A stretch of 64,000 nt of DNA, from NCBI RefSeq assembly GCF_000382365.1, contig NZ_KB908215.1:744001-808000 (forward strand). The letters are read 5' to 3'. Source of the stretch: Pannonibacter phragmitetus DSM 14782 (GTDB taxonomy: Bacteria > Pseudomonadota > Alphaproteobacteria > Rhizobiales > Stappiaceae). The notes beneath the pieces were generated by a model, which saw nothing but the letters and a program-made list of their open reading frames with translations, was not told the DNA's origin and made no database searches. A program made the translations under genes and the position numbers. Positions 17,648 to 27,182 of the stretch are shown one piece after another (position 1 is the first letter of the stretch; each line of letters starts with the position of its first letter).

Positions 17648-18772
17648 ATGGCGCGGATTGATCAGACGGAACAGGACACCCGGGAAGCTGCCATGGCCGC
17701 ATTGCGCCTCGATGAGGATCTGCGGCGCGGCCGCGGGGCTGCGCTCAACATGCCCGGCCGCTTCGAGCGCCAGCAGCGCGAAGGCTTTGATGACGGCTGG
17801 GAGACGCCGGACGATCTGCCGCCGCTGAAGACCACGGTGCAGGAAGAGAAGGCCCGCACCATCATCACGCGCAATTCCTCGCCCGACATTTCCTTCGACC
17901 GCTCGATCAACCCCTACCGGGGCTGCGAGCATGGCTGCATCTACTGCTTTGCCCGGCCCAGTCACGCCTTCATGGGCCTTTCCCCCGGCCTTGACTTCGA
18001 GACACGGCTCTTTGCGAAGCCCAATGCTGCGGAACTGCTGGAGCGGGAACTGGCACGGCCCGGCTATCAGGTGCGCACCATCGCCATCGGCACCAACACG
18101 GACCCCTACCAGCCCATCGAGCGGCGCTACAAGCTGATGCGGGAGATCCTGACGGTTCTGGAGACCTACAATCACCCGGTCGCCATCGTCACCAAGTCGG
18201 CGCTGGTGCTGCGCGATGCGGACATCCTGTCGCGCATGGCGGAGAAGGGGCTGGCCAAGGTGGCGCTGTCCATCACCTCGCTCGACAAGGACCTGGTGCG
18301 CACGCTGGAGCCCCGCGCCAGCGCCCCGCACCGGCGTCTTGCGGCGCTGATGGGCCTGTCGGAAGCCGGCATTCCCGCTTCCGTGATGATGGCGCCAGTG
18401 ATCCCGGCCCTTACGGACAGCGAGATCGAGGCACTGCTGGAAGCCGCCGCAGAGCATGGCGCCACCGAGGCCGGTTACATTCTGCTGCGCCTGCCGCTGG
18501 AAGTATCCGAGCTGTTCCGCGACTGGCTGCTGCGCAACCGGCCGGACCGCTACCGCCATGTGATGAACATCCTGCGGTCGATGCGCGGCGGCAAGGACTA
18601 TGACGCCGAATGGGGACAGCGGATGCGCGGGCTCGGCCCCTATGCCCAGCAGATCGGCCAGCGCTTCAGCCTCGCCTGCAAGCGGCTGGGGCTGAACCAG
18701 CGGCGCAAGAAGCTGAACACGGAGCTTTTCACCCCGCCGCAGGTAGGCGGCGTGCAGCTCTCCCTGTTCTGA
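17648..18772 (+). CDS. PA0069-family radical SAM protein
   Basis: 374 residues related to spore photoproduct lyase. The 4Fe-4S cluster Cys triad is C93, C97 and C100 (RGCEHGCIYC), in the family-typical INPYRGCEHGCIYCFARPSH context. It continues with GLDFE, the GTNTDPYQPIE segment and the IVTKS strand of the SAM barrel. The protein ends in VGGVQLSLF; QLSLF fits the beta sliding-clamp-binding consensus QL(S/D)LF. No substrate is established for this family. It is followed by rnhB, 60 bp away on the same strand, supporting a DNA-repair context. Confidence 0.93.
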   Translation: MARIDQTEQDTREAAMAALRLDEDLRRGRGAALNMPGRFERQQREGFDDGWETPDDLPPLKTTVQEEKARTIITRNSSPDISFDRSINPYRGCEHGCIYCFARPSHAFMGLSPGLDFETRLFAKPNAAELLERELARPGYQVRTIAIGTNTDPYQPIERRYKLMREILTVLETYNHPVAIVTKSALVLRDADILSRMAEKGLAKVALSITSLDKDLVRTLEPRASAPHRRLAALMGLSEAGIPASVMMAPVIPALTDSEIEALLEAAAEHGATEAGYILLRLPLEVSELFRDWLLRNRPDRYRHVMNILRSMRGGKDYDAEWGQRMRGLGPYAQQIGQRFSLACKRLGLNQRRKKLNTELFTPPQVGGVQLSLF

Positions 18773-18832
18773 TCTGCTACGGGACAGGTCCTTGCTCTTG
18801 CATTGCCGCCGGGAATCATCACGATCCGCTTC

Positions 18833-19483
18833 ATGAGCAAGGCCCCCTCCCTTTTTGATCTGCGATTCGGCGACACGCTGGACGCCGCACTTGAAGCCGG
18901 ACATGCCGCAGGCCTCGGCGGCGCACTTTGCGGCGTGGACGAAGCCGGGCGCGGACCGTGGGCCGGACCGGTCGTCACCGCTGCCGTGATCCTCGACTAC
19001 TCAAACCTTCCGGTGGGGCTCAACGATTCCAAGAAGCTCACCGAGAGCCGGCGCAATGCCCTCTATGACGAGATCTGTTCCACGGCTTTCGTCAGCGTTG
19101 CCAGCAGTTCGGCCGCCACAATCGACCGGATGAACATCCGTGCCGCAACGCTGGACGCCATGCGCCGGGCCGTGGCGGGCCTCTCCCGGAAAGCTGGCTA
19201 TGTCCTGGTGGATGGCCGCGATGTGCCGCCGGGGCTCGGGGTGGACGGGCAGCCGCTGATCAAGGGCGACGGGCGGTGCCTTGCCATTGCTGCGGCGTCC
19301 ATCGTCGCCAAGGTCACCCGTGACCGGATGATGGAACGGGCGGACGGGCTTTTTCCCGGCTATGGCTTTGCCGTGCACAAGGGCTATGGCGTGCCTGCCC
19401 ATGCCGCCGCCCTGACGGCGCTCGGCCCCTGCCCCCTGCACCGCATGTCATTCCGGCCCGTGGCTGCAGCCGTGCGGGACTGA
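18833..19483 (+). CDS. rnhB: Ribonuclease HII
   Basis: Endonuclease that nicks the RNA strand of RNA/DNA hybrids and at single ribonucleotides. 216 residues. Active-site motif [16 protein letters not shown] (Asp-Glu pair), [12 protein letters not shown], the third Asp in GYVLVDG, and the fourth acidic region in [15 protein letters not shown]. The [24 protein letters not shown] tail is typical. The ATG at 18833 gives the normal length; the frame is open from 18803. Downstream a hairpin separates it from the convergent atp operon. Confidence 0.97.
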   Translation: MSKAPSLFDLRFGDTLDAALEAGHAAGLGGALCGVDEAGRGPWAGPVVTAAVILDYSNLPVGLNDSKKLTESRRNALYDEICSTAFVSVASSSAATIDRMNIRAATLDAMRRAVAGLSRKAGYVLVDGRDVPPGLGVDGQPLIKGDGRCLAIAAASIVAKVTRDRMMERADGLFPGYGFAVHKGYGVPAHAAALTALGPCPLHRMSFRPVAAAVRD

Positions 19484-19497
19484 GCTTCACCTTACCC

Positions 19498-19527
19498 AAC
19501 AAAAAAGCGGCCCGCAGGGGCCGCTTT
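19498..19527 (-). terminator. Terminator of the F0 operon (bidirectional with rnhB)
   Basis: 10-bp stem AAAGCGGCCC/GGGCCGCTTT with a 4-nt loop. On the minus strand it is followed by TTTTTTGTTGGG, a good U-tract for the atp transcript. The plus-strand tract is weak. Confidence 0.85.
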
Positions 19528-19552
19528 CATGAGATCAGTGATCCGGCAGGCT

Positions 19553-20032
19553 TCAGTTGAGGCCAGCCTTGACCTGCTCGATGCTCTTGGCCGTCAGGCC
19601 CTCGGCAACGGAACCCGTCACCTTGGCCACCAGCATGCTTTCAGCAGCGGCGACCGCCAGATCAGCAGCCTTTGCCTTCACTTCCGCGATGGCATGGGCT
19701 TCGGCCTGGGCAATCTTGTCTTCGGCAGACTTGGTGCGCCGGGCAATCAGCTCTTCCAGAGACCGGGTGGTCTCCAGCGTCAGCTGCTCTGCCTCTGCAC
19801 GGGCCTCAGCCACGATTGCTTCAGCTTCCGCTTCCGCTTCATGACGGCGGCGCTGATAGTCGGCGAGAAGCGCCTGGGCTTCTTCACGAAGCTTGCGGGC
19901 CTCTTCCAGATCCGTGCGGATCTTGGTTGCGCGGCTGTCAAGCGCTGCCGTGATCTTGGCCGGAATACCGAGCCAGGCGATCAGGACAAAGAACAGGATC
20001 AGGCCGACCAGTGCCCAGAATGATGCATCCAT
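19553..20032 (-). CDS. atpF: ATP synthase F0 subunit b
   Basis: 159 residues: one N-terminal membrane helix (FWALVGLILFFVLIAWLGIP) and a long Ala/Glu/Lys-rich coiled coil that forms the peripheral stalk linking F0 to F1. Last gene of the minus-strand order atpI-atpB-atpE-atpF'-atpF. The start at 20032 is 11 bp after the atpF' stop. The F1 genes are not in the window, as usual where the two sectors are encoded in separate operons. Confidence 0.96.
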   Translation of the reverse strand: MDASFWALVGLILFFVLIAWLGIPAKITAALDSRATKIRTDLEEARKLREEAQALLADYQRRRHEAEAEAEAIVAEARAEAEQLTLETTRSLEELIARRTKSAEDKIAQAEAHAIAEVKAKAADLAVAAAESMLVAKVTGSVAEGLTAKSIEQVKAGLN

Positions 20033-20043
20033 GACCGGTCTCC

Positions 20044-20601
20044 TTACTTCGCCGCAGACTGAACGGCAGCGTCTGCTTCAGCCTTGGCCGGAGCCACGCC
20101 GATCAGAGCTTCCACCAGGGCGGAAGATGTCTCGCTGGCGATTTCACCAACCTGGGCCAGAGCCTTGTCCTTGATGGACGAGATATGCGCATCGGCCTCT
20201 GCCAGCTTGGCCGCAAGGCCCTGCTCGGCGGTGGCGCGGCGTGCATCCGTCTCAGCCTTGAGCTTTTCACGGGTGTCCTGTGCAATGCCGCGTGCACGGG
20301 CACGGGCTTCGGACAGGGCCTGCTCGTAAGCGGCAATGGCTTCGTCGGTCTCCCGCTTCAGGCGCTCGGCTTCCGACAGGTCGCCCGCGATGCGGTCATG
20401 ACGGTCCTCGAGAATGCCAGCGATACGCGGCAGAGCCACGTTCTTCATGATCCAGTAGAAGACCAGGAAGGTGACGAACAGCCAGAACAGCTGCGAGACA
20501 AAATGGGTCGGGTCGAACGGCGGGAAACCTGCCCCGTGTTCTGATGCCGGAACGTCCAGGATAACCTGCCCGTCCACAGTAGTATGGGTTTCGCCTGCCA
20601 T
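20044..20601 (-). CDS. atpF': ATP synthase F0 subunit b'
   Basis: 185 residues. A hydrophilic N-terminus, one membrane helix (FVSQLFWLFVTFLVFYWIM) and a coiled-coil stalk beginning LPRIAGILEDRHDRIAGDL. The b' paralogue pairs with b in the heterodimeric peripheral stalk of phototrophs and alphaproteobacteria. The start MAGETHTT is near the rhizobial consensus. It is co-transcribed with atpE and atpF. Confidence 0.95.
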   Translation of the reverse strand: MAGETHTTVDGQVILDVPASEHGAGFPPFDPTHFVSQLFWLFVTFLVFYWIMKNVALPRIAGILEDRHDRIAGDLSEAERLKRETDEAIAAYEQALSEARARARGIAQDTREKLKAETDARRATAEQGLAAKLAEADAHISSIKDKALAQVGEIASETSSALVEALIGVAPAKAEADAAVQSAAK

Positions 20602-20680
20602 TATCGCCTCCGGATACCGGGAAGGCGGCGCAGGTGCGCCGCCCCCGGTCTCATTCGTTCCAATACGCCGTTAGGGACGA

Positions 20681-20908
20681 TTAGACGGCGAACAGGAGCA
20701 GAAGGGCGATCAGCAGCGAGAAGATGCCCAGAGCTTCGGTCACGGCGAAGCCGAACACCAGACGGCCGAACTGGCCATCAGCAGCGGACGGGTTGCGCAG
20801 GGCGCCCGACAGGAAGTTGGAGAAGATGTTACCCAGAGCCAGGGCGACGAGGCCCATGCCGAGAGCGGCGATACCAGCGCCAATGAACTTTGCTGCTTCT
20901 GCTTCCAT
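20681..20908 (-). CDS. atpE: ATP synthase F0 subunit c
   Basis: 75-residue hairpin of two membrane helices forming the rotor ring. Helix 1 has the small-residue run [20 protein letters not shown], and helix 2 carries the ion-binding carboxylate in [15 protein letters not shown] (Glu). No sodium-binding Gln/Ser signature is apparent, so it is presumably proton-driven. The frame extends upstream, but ATG 20908 ([12 protein letters not shown]) is the family start. Confidence 0.96.
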   Translation of the reverse strand: MEAEAAKFIGAGIAALGMGLVALALGNIFSNFLSGALRNPSAADGQFGRLVFGFAVTEALGIFSLLIALLLLFAV

Positions 20909-20977
20909 GACACGTGCTCCTAATTGACGTTTGTCAGCGTTGTCAGGCGGCCTTTGCGGCCACATGAGTTGGTGAGT

Positions 20978-21727
20978 TTAGTGAGACGGATGAAGGGCGT
21001 CGTTGAGGTACATGCAGGTCAGCAGCGTGAACACATACGCCTGCAGGAACGCAACGAGGAACTCCAGTGCCGTCAGCGCCACCGTCATCCCGAGCGGGAG
21101 GACGGCCCCGAACATGCCAGCTGCACCCATGGCGCTCATGCTGACAACGAACCCGGCGAACACCTTGAGGGTGATATGGCCCGCCAGCATGTTCGCGAAA
21201 AGACGAACCGAGAGGCTGATCGGGCGGGAGAGGAACGAGATCACTTCGATCGGCGCAACAAGCGGCACCAGAGCGCCCGGCACACCGGCCGGAACGAAGA
21301 GGTGCAGGAAGTGCAGGCCGTGACGGGCGAAGCCGTAGATCGTGACCGTCAGGATCACGAGCAGCGCCAGGGCGAAGGTCACGATGATCTGGCTGGTGAT
21401 CGTGTAGAAATACGGGAACATGCCGAGCAGGTTCGCGACCAGCACGAACATGAACAGCGAGAACACCAGCGGGAAGAAGCGCATGCCTTCCGTCCCGGCG
21501 CCATTGCGCAGCATCCCGGCCACAAACTCGTAGCTCAGCTCTGCCATGGACTGCCAGCGGGACGGGATCAGGCCGCGGCTGGAAGACGAGAAAATCAGGA
21601 ACGCCGCAGCGGTAATGACCGTCACCACCATAAACAGGGCGGAATTGGTGAAGGACAGATCGATACCGCCGACCTCAATCGGGACGAGCGTCTTGATATG
21701 AAACTGATGGATCGGATCGTTCGCCAC
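20978..21727 (-). CDS. atpB: ATP synthase F0 subunit a
   Basis: 249 residues with six hydrophobic segments. The essential Arg lies in [16 protein letters not shown], and the C-terminal helix contains [16 protein letters not shown] with the Gln/Glu residues lining the proton half-channel. The N-terminus [14 protein letters not shown] is typical of alphaproteobacteria. It lies 76 bp downstream of atpI in the F0 operon. Confidence 0.96.
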   Translation of the reverse strand: MANDPIHQFHIKTLVPIEVGGIDLSFTNSALFMVVTVITAAAFLIFSSSSRGLIPSRWQSMAELSYEFVAGMLRNGAGTEGMRFFPLVFSLFMFVLVANLLGMFPYFYTITSQIIVTFALALLVILTVTIYGFARHGLHFLHLFVPAGVPGALVPLVAPIEVISFLSRPISLSVRLFANMLAGHITLKVFAGFVVSMSAMGAAGMFGAVLPLGMTVALTALEFLVAFLQAYVFTLLTCMYLNDALHPSH

Positions 21728-21803
21728 CGGTCAACCTTCGTTCTATCGTTCACAAAGCGCTGTTTGCGCGGGCTCTTAGTCGTCGCACCGCCGTCACGTC
21801 AAG

Positions 21804-22232
21804 TCACTTTCGGGGAGAATCCTGCGAAGACTCGTCAGAATCTTCATCTTTTCCACCCGGTGTGACCGGCTTGCGCCAGGCTTCCCCCTGCTCAGGCACC
21901 ACTCCGGCCGACCTGAGCACATTGAGAATCCCCGCACCGAACCCCAGCAGAATGAAAACGACAAGCCCGATGGGCATCGTTCCCAGCCACTGATCCAGGA
22001 GCAAGCCAATCATGCCACCCGCCACGATCCCGGCAATGAACTCCGAAGAGAGCTTCATCGCCTGTGCCATGCCGGCCGTCGAACTGCGGTTCGCCTTTGC
22101 CTCTGCGCGTATTTCGCTTTGGCGGCGCTCTTCCAGCAGCTGATTGAGCTTCTCCCGTCGAGACGACAGGTCAGCTTCGGAAATTTCAGAGGATCCTTCT
22201 TTGGCATCCCCTTGTTGCGGCGAACGGTCCAT
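21804..22232 (-). CDS. atpI: AtpI/Ncp1-type F0 assembly protein
   Basis: 142 residues: a charged N-terminal helix (SSRREKLNQLLEERRQSE), two membrane helices (FIAGIVAGGMIGLLLDQWL and GLVVFILLGFGAGILNVL) and an acidic tail. AtpI helps assemble the c-ring and may carry Mg2+. It is the first gene of the F0 operon. About 200 bp separates it from the smc stop, enough for a promoter, though none is obvious by eye. Confidence 0.92.
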   Translation of the reverse strand: MDRSPQQGDAKEGSSEISEADLSSRREKLNQLLEERRQSEIRAEAKANRSSTAGMAQAMKLSSEFIAGIVAGGMIGLLLDQWLGTMPIGLVVFILLGFGAGILNVLRSAGVVPEQGEAWRKPVTPGGKDEDSDESSQDSPRK

Positions 22233-22438
22233 AGGTCCCTCACATCCAACAAAGGAAACGCCGACCCTCCGTCGCCCCCTTAAGCCGGGCGCACAATAGT
22301 CGGCACCACCTGCCCTGTCAAGAACATGGGTTAGGAATTCAACTTATTGAAACGATTGATTTTTCTGCTTCCGCGAACAAGTTCCAGCGCGACTTTTCCG
22401 CGCCATTCGCCCTTGCCTTGCCACAGTTCGGTGCTGCG

Positions 22439-25400
22439 TCATACCGCGTCGCGGAATCGCTCTGCCGTTTCAAGGTCCACGGACACCAGCTGCGACACAC
22501 CGCGCTCGGCCATGGTGACACCGAAAAGCCGGTTCATCCGCGCCATGGTGATCGGGTTGTGGGTGATCACTACAAAGCGTGTTTCCGTGCGCCTCGCCAT
22601 TTCTTCCAGGAGATCGCAGTAGCGCTCCACGTTGGCATCGTCCAGCGGCGCATCCACTTCGTCGAGCACGCAGATCGGCGCCGGATTGGTGAGAAACACG
22701 GCAAAAATCAACGCCATGGCCGTCAGCGCCTGCTCCCCGCCGGACAGCAGCGTCATGGTCTGCGGCTTCTTGCCCGGCGGGCGGGCGACGATTTCAAGAC
22801 CGGCATCCAGCGGATCGTCGCTGTCCACCAGCTGCAGTTCCGCCGTGCCGCCACCAAAGAGATGGGTGAACAGCCGCTGGAAATGGCCGTTGACGATCTC
22901 GAAAGAGGCCAGCAGGCGCTCGCGCGCTTCGCGGTTGAGGTTGGAAATGCCGGTCCGCAGGCGCTTGATCGCCTCGATCAGATCATCACGCTCGCGCGCA
23001 AGTGTCTCGCGCTGCGTGTCGATTTCCGCCAGCTCGTCATCGGCGCGCAGGTTCACCCCGCCCAGCCGCTCGCGCTCGGCCTTGAGCCGTTCGAGCTTGC
23101 GCTCCATGCTTTCCGGGTCCGGCAGCGGTGCGCCTTCGGTGAAGCCCGCCAGTTCCGGCAGCTGGATCAGCGGCACATCCAGCGCCTCGGAGATGCGGCC
23201 GATGACCGTCTCCACACGCTCGCGGGCAGCAGCCACACGCTCTTCGGCGCGCACATGGCCTTCGCGGGCGCGGAACAGCACTTCCTGCGCCTCCCGCGCC
23301 ATGCGGTCCACGTCCGACAGGGAAGCCTCGGCCTTCACAAGTGTGTCATCCGCCTCCTGCTTGGCGGCTTCCGCCTTGGCAATGGCGCTGAAGAGGTCGC
23401 GGCGGCGGATCTCGATGTCCTCCGGCGCCTCGATCAGCTCCTGCCGCTCATCCTCCGCCTCGCCCATGCGGGCGCGCAGGGTTTCGATCTGGGAGGCCGC
23501 ATTGGCGGCGCGGCTGCGCCAGCTTTCATGCTCGCGGGCAATCGCCTCCAGCCGCCGGTCGCGCATCTGCTTTTCACGGGCAATGCCATCGGCCATCACC
23601 CGCGCTTCGGAGAGGGCGCTGCGGGCTGCGGCCAGCTGGGTGTGAAGCTGATGGATTTCCTCCGTCAGCCCGCCCGAATCGGGCAGCTCCTCCAGCCGTT
23701 CAGCCGCTTCCTCGACTCGTTCGGCAGCTTCTTCGGCCTCGGCAGACAGACGCCGGGCCAGATCCTCTGCCCCTTGCAGGCGCAGCGCCAGCTGGGAGAG
23801 CACCCGCTCTGCCGCCATCAAGGCCTCACGAGCCTCGCTCAGGGCTTTCTGATGATCGCGCAGCTGCTGGCGTGCCGCCTGCTCCCGGTCTGCTGCCTGC
23901 TGCACGCGGGAAGAAGCCGCCTCCAGCGCCTCGCGGGCAGTCTCCACCCGTTCTCCGGCAATGTCGATTTCACCGGCCAGCGCCGCCAGACGGTTGCGCT
24001 GCGCCAGCCTCTGGGCAGCGGGCGTCGGGGCGTCAGCGGCAACGGTGAATCCATCCCAGCGCCAAAGGTGCCCCTCGCGGGAGACAAGCCTCTGGCCAGG
24101 TTTCAGCAGCGCCTGAAGACGCGGGCCATCTTCAGCCGGAACCACACCGATCTGCGCCAGACGGCGGCGCAACTCGGCGGGAGCCTCCACGTCTGACGCC
24201 AGCGGGCTTGCGCCGGGTGGCAGGGGAGAATCACCAGCCGCCGCACTTTCCGCCGTTCCGGACCAGCGCACGGGCGCGCCCTCGTCCAGCGAGGCTTCCA
24301 GATCATCACCCAGTGCTGCACCCAGCGCCGTTTCCAGGCCAGGCTTCACGGTCATGCGGTCCACCACGGGCGCATGCGCCCCGGCGGCCACCATGTTGAG
24401 CACGCTTTCCAGCGTGCGCGCTTCGGTCTCCAGCCGCTGCAACACACGCTCGGCCTCGGCCAGCGGCGCACGGGCGCCCTGCTCTGCCTCGCGGGCGTTG
24501 CGGGTGTCCTGCTCCGCCGTCTCCAGCCGCTCCTCGGCCTCCAGAACGGCGGCTTCGCACAGCTCCACCTCTTCGGCGCGCCCGGCAACGCCGTCGGCGG
24601 CATCCATCTCTGCCCGCAGCGCCTCATACATGCGCGAAGCGTCCGCGGACTGGGAGCGCAAGCGCTCAGCCTTGCCCCGCGCTTCATCCAGCGTGCGCTG
24701 CATCTGCTGGCGCTGCGCTGTCACCCGCGCTTCGGCAGCGGTCTTCTCGTTCAGAACCTCTTCGAGATCGCGCACCTTGCTGCCCGCGTCCTCGACGCGC
24801 TCTGCAGCCAGTTCGGCGCGTTCGGCGGCGGTTTCGCCCTCTTCCAGCAGTTCGGCCCGCTCTTCGGTCAGCCGTTCCAGAACCTCGCTGTTTTCCTCGA
24901 TCATCCGCTCTTCGCGGGCAAGGTCCTCTGCCAGCTGAACAAGGCGGCGGTTGAGGTCCACCAGCTTTTCGCGCACGCGCCGGTCTTCGGCATCCAGCTC
25001 GTTGCGGGCGATGACAAGCCGCTGCAAGGCAGCCCCGGCGCGCGCCGCAGCATCGCGGATCTCCGGCAGGCGGTGGGCCGCAATGGCCTGGGTCTTGGCG
25101 GCCTCTGTCTGCGCTTCCGCTGCAGCCACCACCTCGGCACGCGAGGCGGTGAACATGCGGTCCGCCTCTTCCAGACCTTCACGGGCCTCATTCAGGCGCA
25201 AGTAAAGGATCGCAGCTTCCGCTGAGCGGATTTCGGCAGACAGATTGCGGTAGCGAGAGGCCTGCCGGGACTGGCGGCGCAGGCTGTCGAGCTGGCCGTC
25301 GATCTGCACCAGCACGTCTTCCAGACGTTCGAGATTCTGCTCCGCTGCCCGCAGGCGGATCTCCGCCTCGTTGCGGCGGCTGTGCAGACCCGAGATGCCG

Positions 25401-25903
25401 GCCGCCTCTTCCAGGATCTGGCGGCGGGAGGTGGGCTTGGCGGAGATCAGCTCGCCGATCTGCCCCTGCCGCACCATGGCGGGCGAGCGGGCGCCGGTGG
25501 AGGCATCGGCAAACAGCAGCTGCACGTCACGGGCACGCACATCGCGCGAGTTGATGCGGTAGACGGACCCTGCCTCACGCTCGATGCGGCGGCTCACTTC
25601 CAGCATGTCGCTGTCGTTGAAGCCGGTGGGCGCCTTGCGGTCGGCATTGTCGAGGAACAGCGTCACTTCCGCCGTATTGCGGGCCGGACGGTTGAGGCTT
25701 CCGGAGAAGATCACATCGTCCATGCCGGAGGCGCGCATGTTCTTGTAGGAGTTTTCCCCCATCACCCAGCGCAGCGCCTCGACAAGATTGGACTTGCCGC
25801 AGCCATTGGGGCCGACAACGCCGGTCAGCCCGTCGCCGATGACGAATTCCATCGGCTCGACGAAGGATTTGAACCCGGCCACGCGCAGCTTGTTGAACTT
25901 CAC
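22439..25903 (-). CDS. smc: Chromosome segregation SMC protein
   Basis: 1154 residues, a full-length SMC ATPase that with ScpA/ScpB organises and segregates the nucleoid. The Walker A motif is at residues 31-39 (GPNGCGKSN). Two long coiled-coil arms rich in Glu/Ala/Arg flank a hinge at about residues 500-620. The ABC signature LSGGEQ is at 1053-1058 and Walker B/D-loop DEVDAPLDD begins near 1081. The Q-loop region VRQGQIGELISAKP is also visible. It is in the conserved order dciA - DsbA-like - smc. The 640 bp upstream contains a palindromic repeat pair. Confidence 0.98.
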   Translation of the reverse strand: MKFNKLRVAGFKSFVEPMEFVIGDGLTGVVGPNGCGKSNLVEALRWVMGENSYKNMRASGMDDVIFSGSLNRPARNTAEVTLFLDNADRKAPTGFNDSDMLEVSRRIEREAGSVYRINSRDVRARDVQLLFADASTGARSPAMVRQGQIGELISAKPTSRRQILEEAAGISGLHSRRNEAEIRLRAAEQNLERLEDVLVQIDGQLDSLRRQSRQASRYRNLSAEIRSAEAAILYLRLNEAREGLEEADRMFTASRAEVVAAAEAQTEAAKTQAIAAHRLPEIRDAAARAGAALQRLVIARNELDAEDRRVREKLVDLNRRLVQLAEDLAREERMIEENSEVLERLTEERAELLEEGETAAERAELAAERVEDAGSKVRDLEEVLNEKTAAEARVTAQRQQMQRTLDEARGKAERLRSQSADASRMYEALRAEMDAADGVAGRAEEVELCEAAVLEAEERLETAEQDTRNAREAEQGARAPLAEAERVLQRLETEARTLESVLNMVAAGAHAPVVDRMTVKPGLETALGAALGDDLEASLDEGAPVRWSGTAESAAAGDSPLPPGASPLASDVEAPAELRRRLAQIGVVPAEDGPRLQALLKPGQRLVSREGHLWRWDGFTVAADAPTPAAQRLAQRNRLAALAGEIDIAGERVETAREALEAASSRVQQAADREQAARQQLRDHQKALSEAREALMAAERVLSQLALRLQGAEDLARRLSAEAEEAAERVEEAAERLEELPDSGGLTEEIHQLHTQLAAARSALSEARVMADGIAREKQMRDRRLEAIAREHESWRSRAANAASQIETLRARMGEAEDERQELIEAPEDIEIRRRDLFSAIAKAEAAKQEADDTLVKAEASLSDVDRMAREAQEVLFRAREGHVRAEERVAAARERVETVIGRISEALDVPLIQLPELAGFTEGAPLPDPESMERKLERLKAERERLGGVNLRADDELAEIDTQRETLARERDDLIEAIKRLRTGISNLNREARERLLASFEIVNGHFQRLFTHLFGGGTAELQLVDSDDPLDAGLEIVARPPGKKPQTMTLLSGGEQALTAMALIFAVFLTNPAPICVLDEVDAPLDDANVERYCDLLEEMARRTETRFVVITHNPITMARMNRLFGVTMAERGVSQLVSVDLETAERFRDAV

Positions 25904-25968
25904 GCCGCGCCTCCAACGGTGAGGAGGAGGGAACGGGCCGGCACGCCCGAAATCTGGCCGCAGCGCCC

Positions 25969-26016
25969 CTCTCCCCCCTTGAGGGGGAGATGTCTGCGAC
26001 AGCAGACAGAGGGGGG
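25969..26016 (+). repeat. GC-rich palindromic intergenic element (inverted pair, left copy)
   Basis: Constant flank CTCCCCCCTTGAGGGGGAGA, then a variable hairpin TGTCTGC-GACA-GCAGACA, then GAGGGGGGT. The right copy has the same flanks but a different hairpin. Confidence 0.85.
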
Positions 26017-26067
26017 TGAAAGCCTCTCCGCACGCCGCAAGTGTCCGGAGTTAACGAGGGGCTGCAT

Positions 26068-26115
26068 ACCCCCCTCTGCCCCCTGACGGGGGCATCTCCC
26101 CCTCAAGGGGGGAGA
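26068..26115 (-). repeat. GC-rich palindromic intergenic element (inverted pair, right copy)
   Basis: Inverted relative to 25969-26016. Read on the minus strand it has the same CTCCCCCCTTGAGGGGGAGA flank, hairpin TGCCCCC-GTCA-GGGGGCA, then GAGGGGGGT. Confidence 0.85.
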
Positions 26116-26462
26116 GGATCTGAGCCTGCCGAAAGGTTCAGGAGAAACGTTGTTCCGGAAGGGAGAGACAGCCGCAAAGCCGTGGTCACGCAACATCACC
26201 GCCACCGCCAGGGCACGGCTCTCCCGCACCGGCCAAACGGCCGGGCAGGCAGAAGCCATTACCCTGTCGAGCATTTCTGTCACGCGCATGCGCCCCCGGA
26301 AAGATGCCGCCCGACCCAGAAGGCCGGATCGCTGCAGGACACGGCTCCCCAGCCATGCCCTTTGGCGCAGACTCCGGCTGACGAGGGGGGCTCTTGTCAA
26401 GGAAAAGCCGCTCCTGCCCGCGCAGATCTAACCGCCAACTGCGGGAATAGCGGGGAAAACGG

Positions 26463-26499
26463 CAATAAAACACCCCGCCGCAGACCGGCTGCGGCGGGG
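26463..26499 (-). terminator. Terminator of the DsbA-like gene
   Basis: 11-bp perfect stem CCCCGCCGCAG/CTGCGGCGGGG with a 5-nt loop; on the minus strand it is followed by TGTTTTATTGCC. Confidence 0.8.
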
Positions 26500-26540
26500 C
26501 GGAAGCTAAACTGGAGCCTTGCTCAACTGGCCCCTTGGGC

Positions 26541-27182
26541 TCAGAGGTGCTTTTCGATGACCTTGGAGAACTCGTCGAAGGAGGAAGCGCCGACAATACG
26601 CTCGCCGTTGACGAAGAAGGTCGGGGTCGAATTGACACCGAATTCCTTGGAGGCCCGCTCCTGTACGGCAGTGATGCCATCGAGAAGCTGCTGGTTGCCG
26701 AGGCATGCCTCGAAGCTTTCCTGCGTGAAGCCGAGCTGCTTGGAGAAGTTCAGCATCGCGTTATAGGGGTCCTGCGTGAAGGCCCAGCTGCGCTGATCTG
26801 CAAACATGGCCGAGAGGACGTCGAAATACTTGTCCTGCGGCGCGCAGCGGGCCAGCATGAAGCCGCCGGAAGCGACGGGATCCAGCGGGAACTCGCGCAT
26901 GATGATCTTGGCCTTGCCCGTGTCGATATACTGCTTCTTCAGCTCGGGCAGGGTGTTCTTGTGGAAGTTGGCGCAATGGCCACAGGTCAGGGACGCGTAT
27001 TCGATGATGGTCACCGGCGCATCTTCGTTGCCGAGCACCATGTCACCGAGGGGGCCCGGCTCCATCAGCTTCGCAACATCTGCCGATTGGGCAAAGGCCG
27101 GGACGGAGGTTGCCAGGGCGGCGGCAAAAGTGGTTGCGGCGGCGCTGGCCAGAAGCTGTCTGCGGGTAAGGTTCACGATCAT
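26541..27182 (-). CDS. DsbA-family thiol:disulfide oxidoreductase, exported
   Basis: 213 residues. The N-terminus is a signal peptide with a twin Arg (NLTRRQLLASAAA..), suggesting Tat or Sec export, cleaved near AFAQS. The thioredoxin-fold active site is C67-GHC-70 (LTCGHCANFHK) and the cis-Pro loop is STPTFFVNG. Family members oxidise or isomerise disulfides in the periplasm. The dciA - DsbA-like - smc order is, as I recall, widely conserved in Rhizobiales. It is 176 bp downstream of dciA and has its own terminator. Confidence 0.93.
   Translation of the reverse strand: MIVNLTRRQLLASAAATTFAAALATSVPAFAQSADVAKLMEPGPLGDMVLGNEDAPVTIIEYASLTCGHCANFHKNTLPELKKQYIDTGKAKIIMREFPLDPVASGGFMLARCAPQDKYFDVLSAMFADQRSWAFTQDPYNAMLNFSKQLGFTQESFEACLGNQQLLDGITAVQERASKEFGVNSTPTFFVNGERIVGASSFDEFSKVIEKHL

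Larger units (their letters stand above)
25904..26462. other. Intergenic region between smc and the DsbA-like gene, with repeats and no gene
   Basis: Roughly 560 bp. The first 210 bp hold an inverted pair of GC-rich palindromic elements (25969-26016 and 26068-26115). The remainder is GC-rich without a convincing coding frame on either strand. The terminator of the DsbA-like gene lies at its far end. The smc promoter presumably lies within about 100 bp of 25903 but is not recognisable. Confidence 0.5.
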
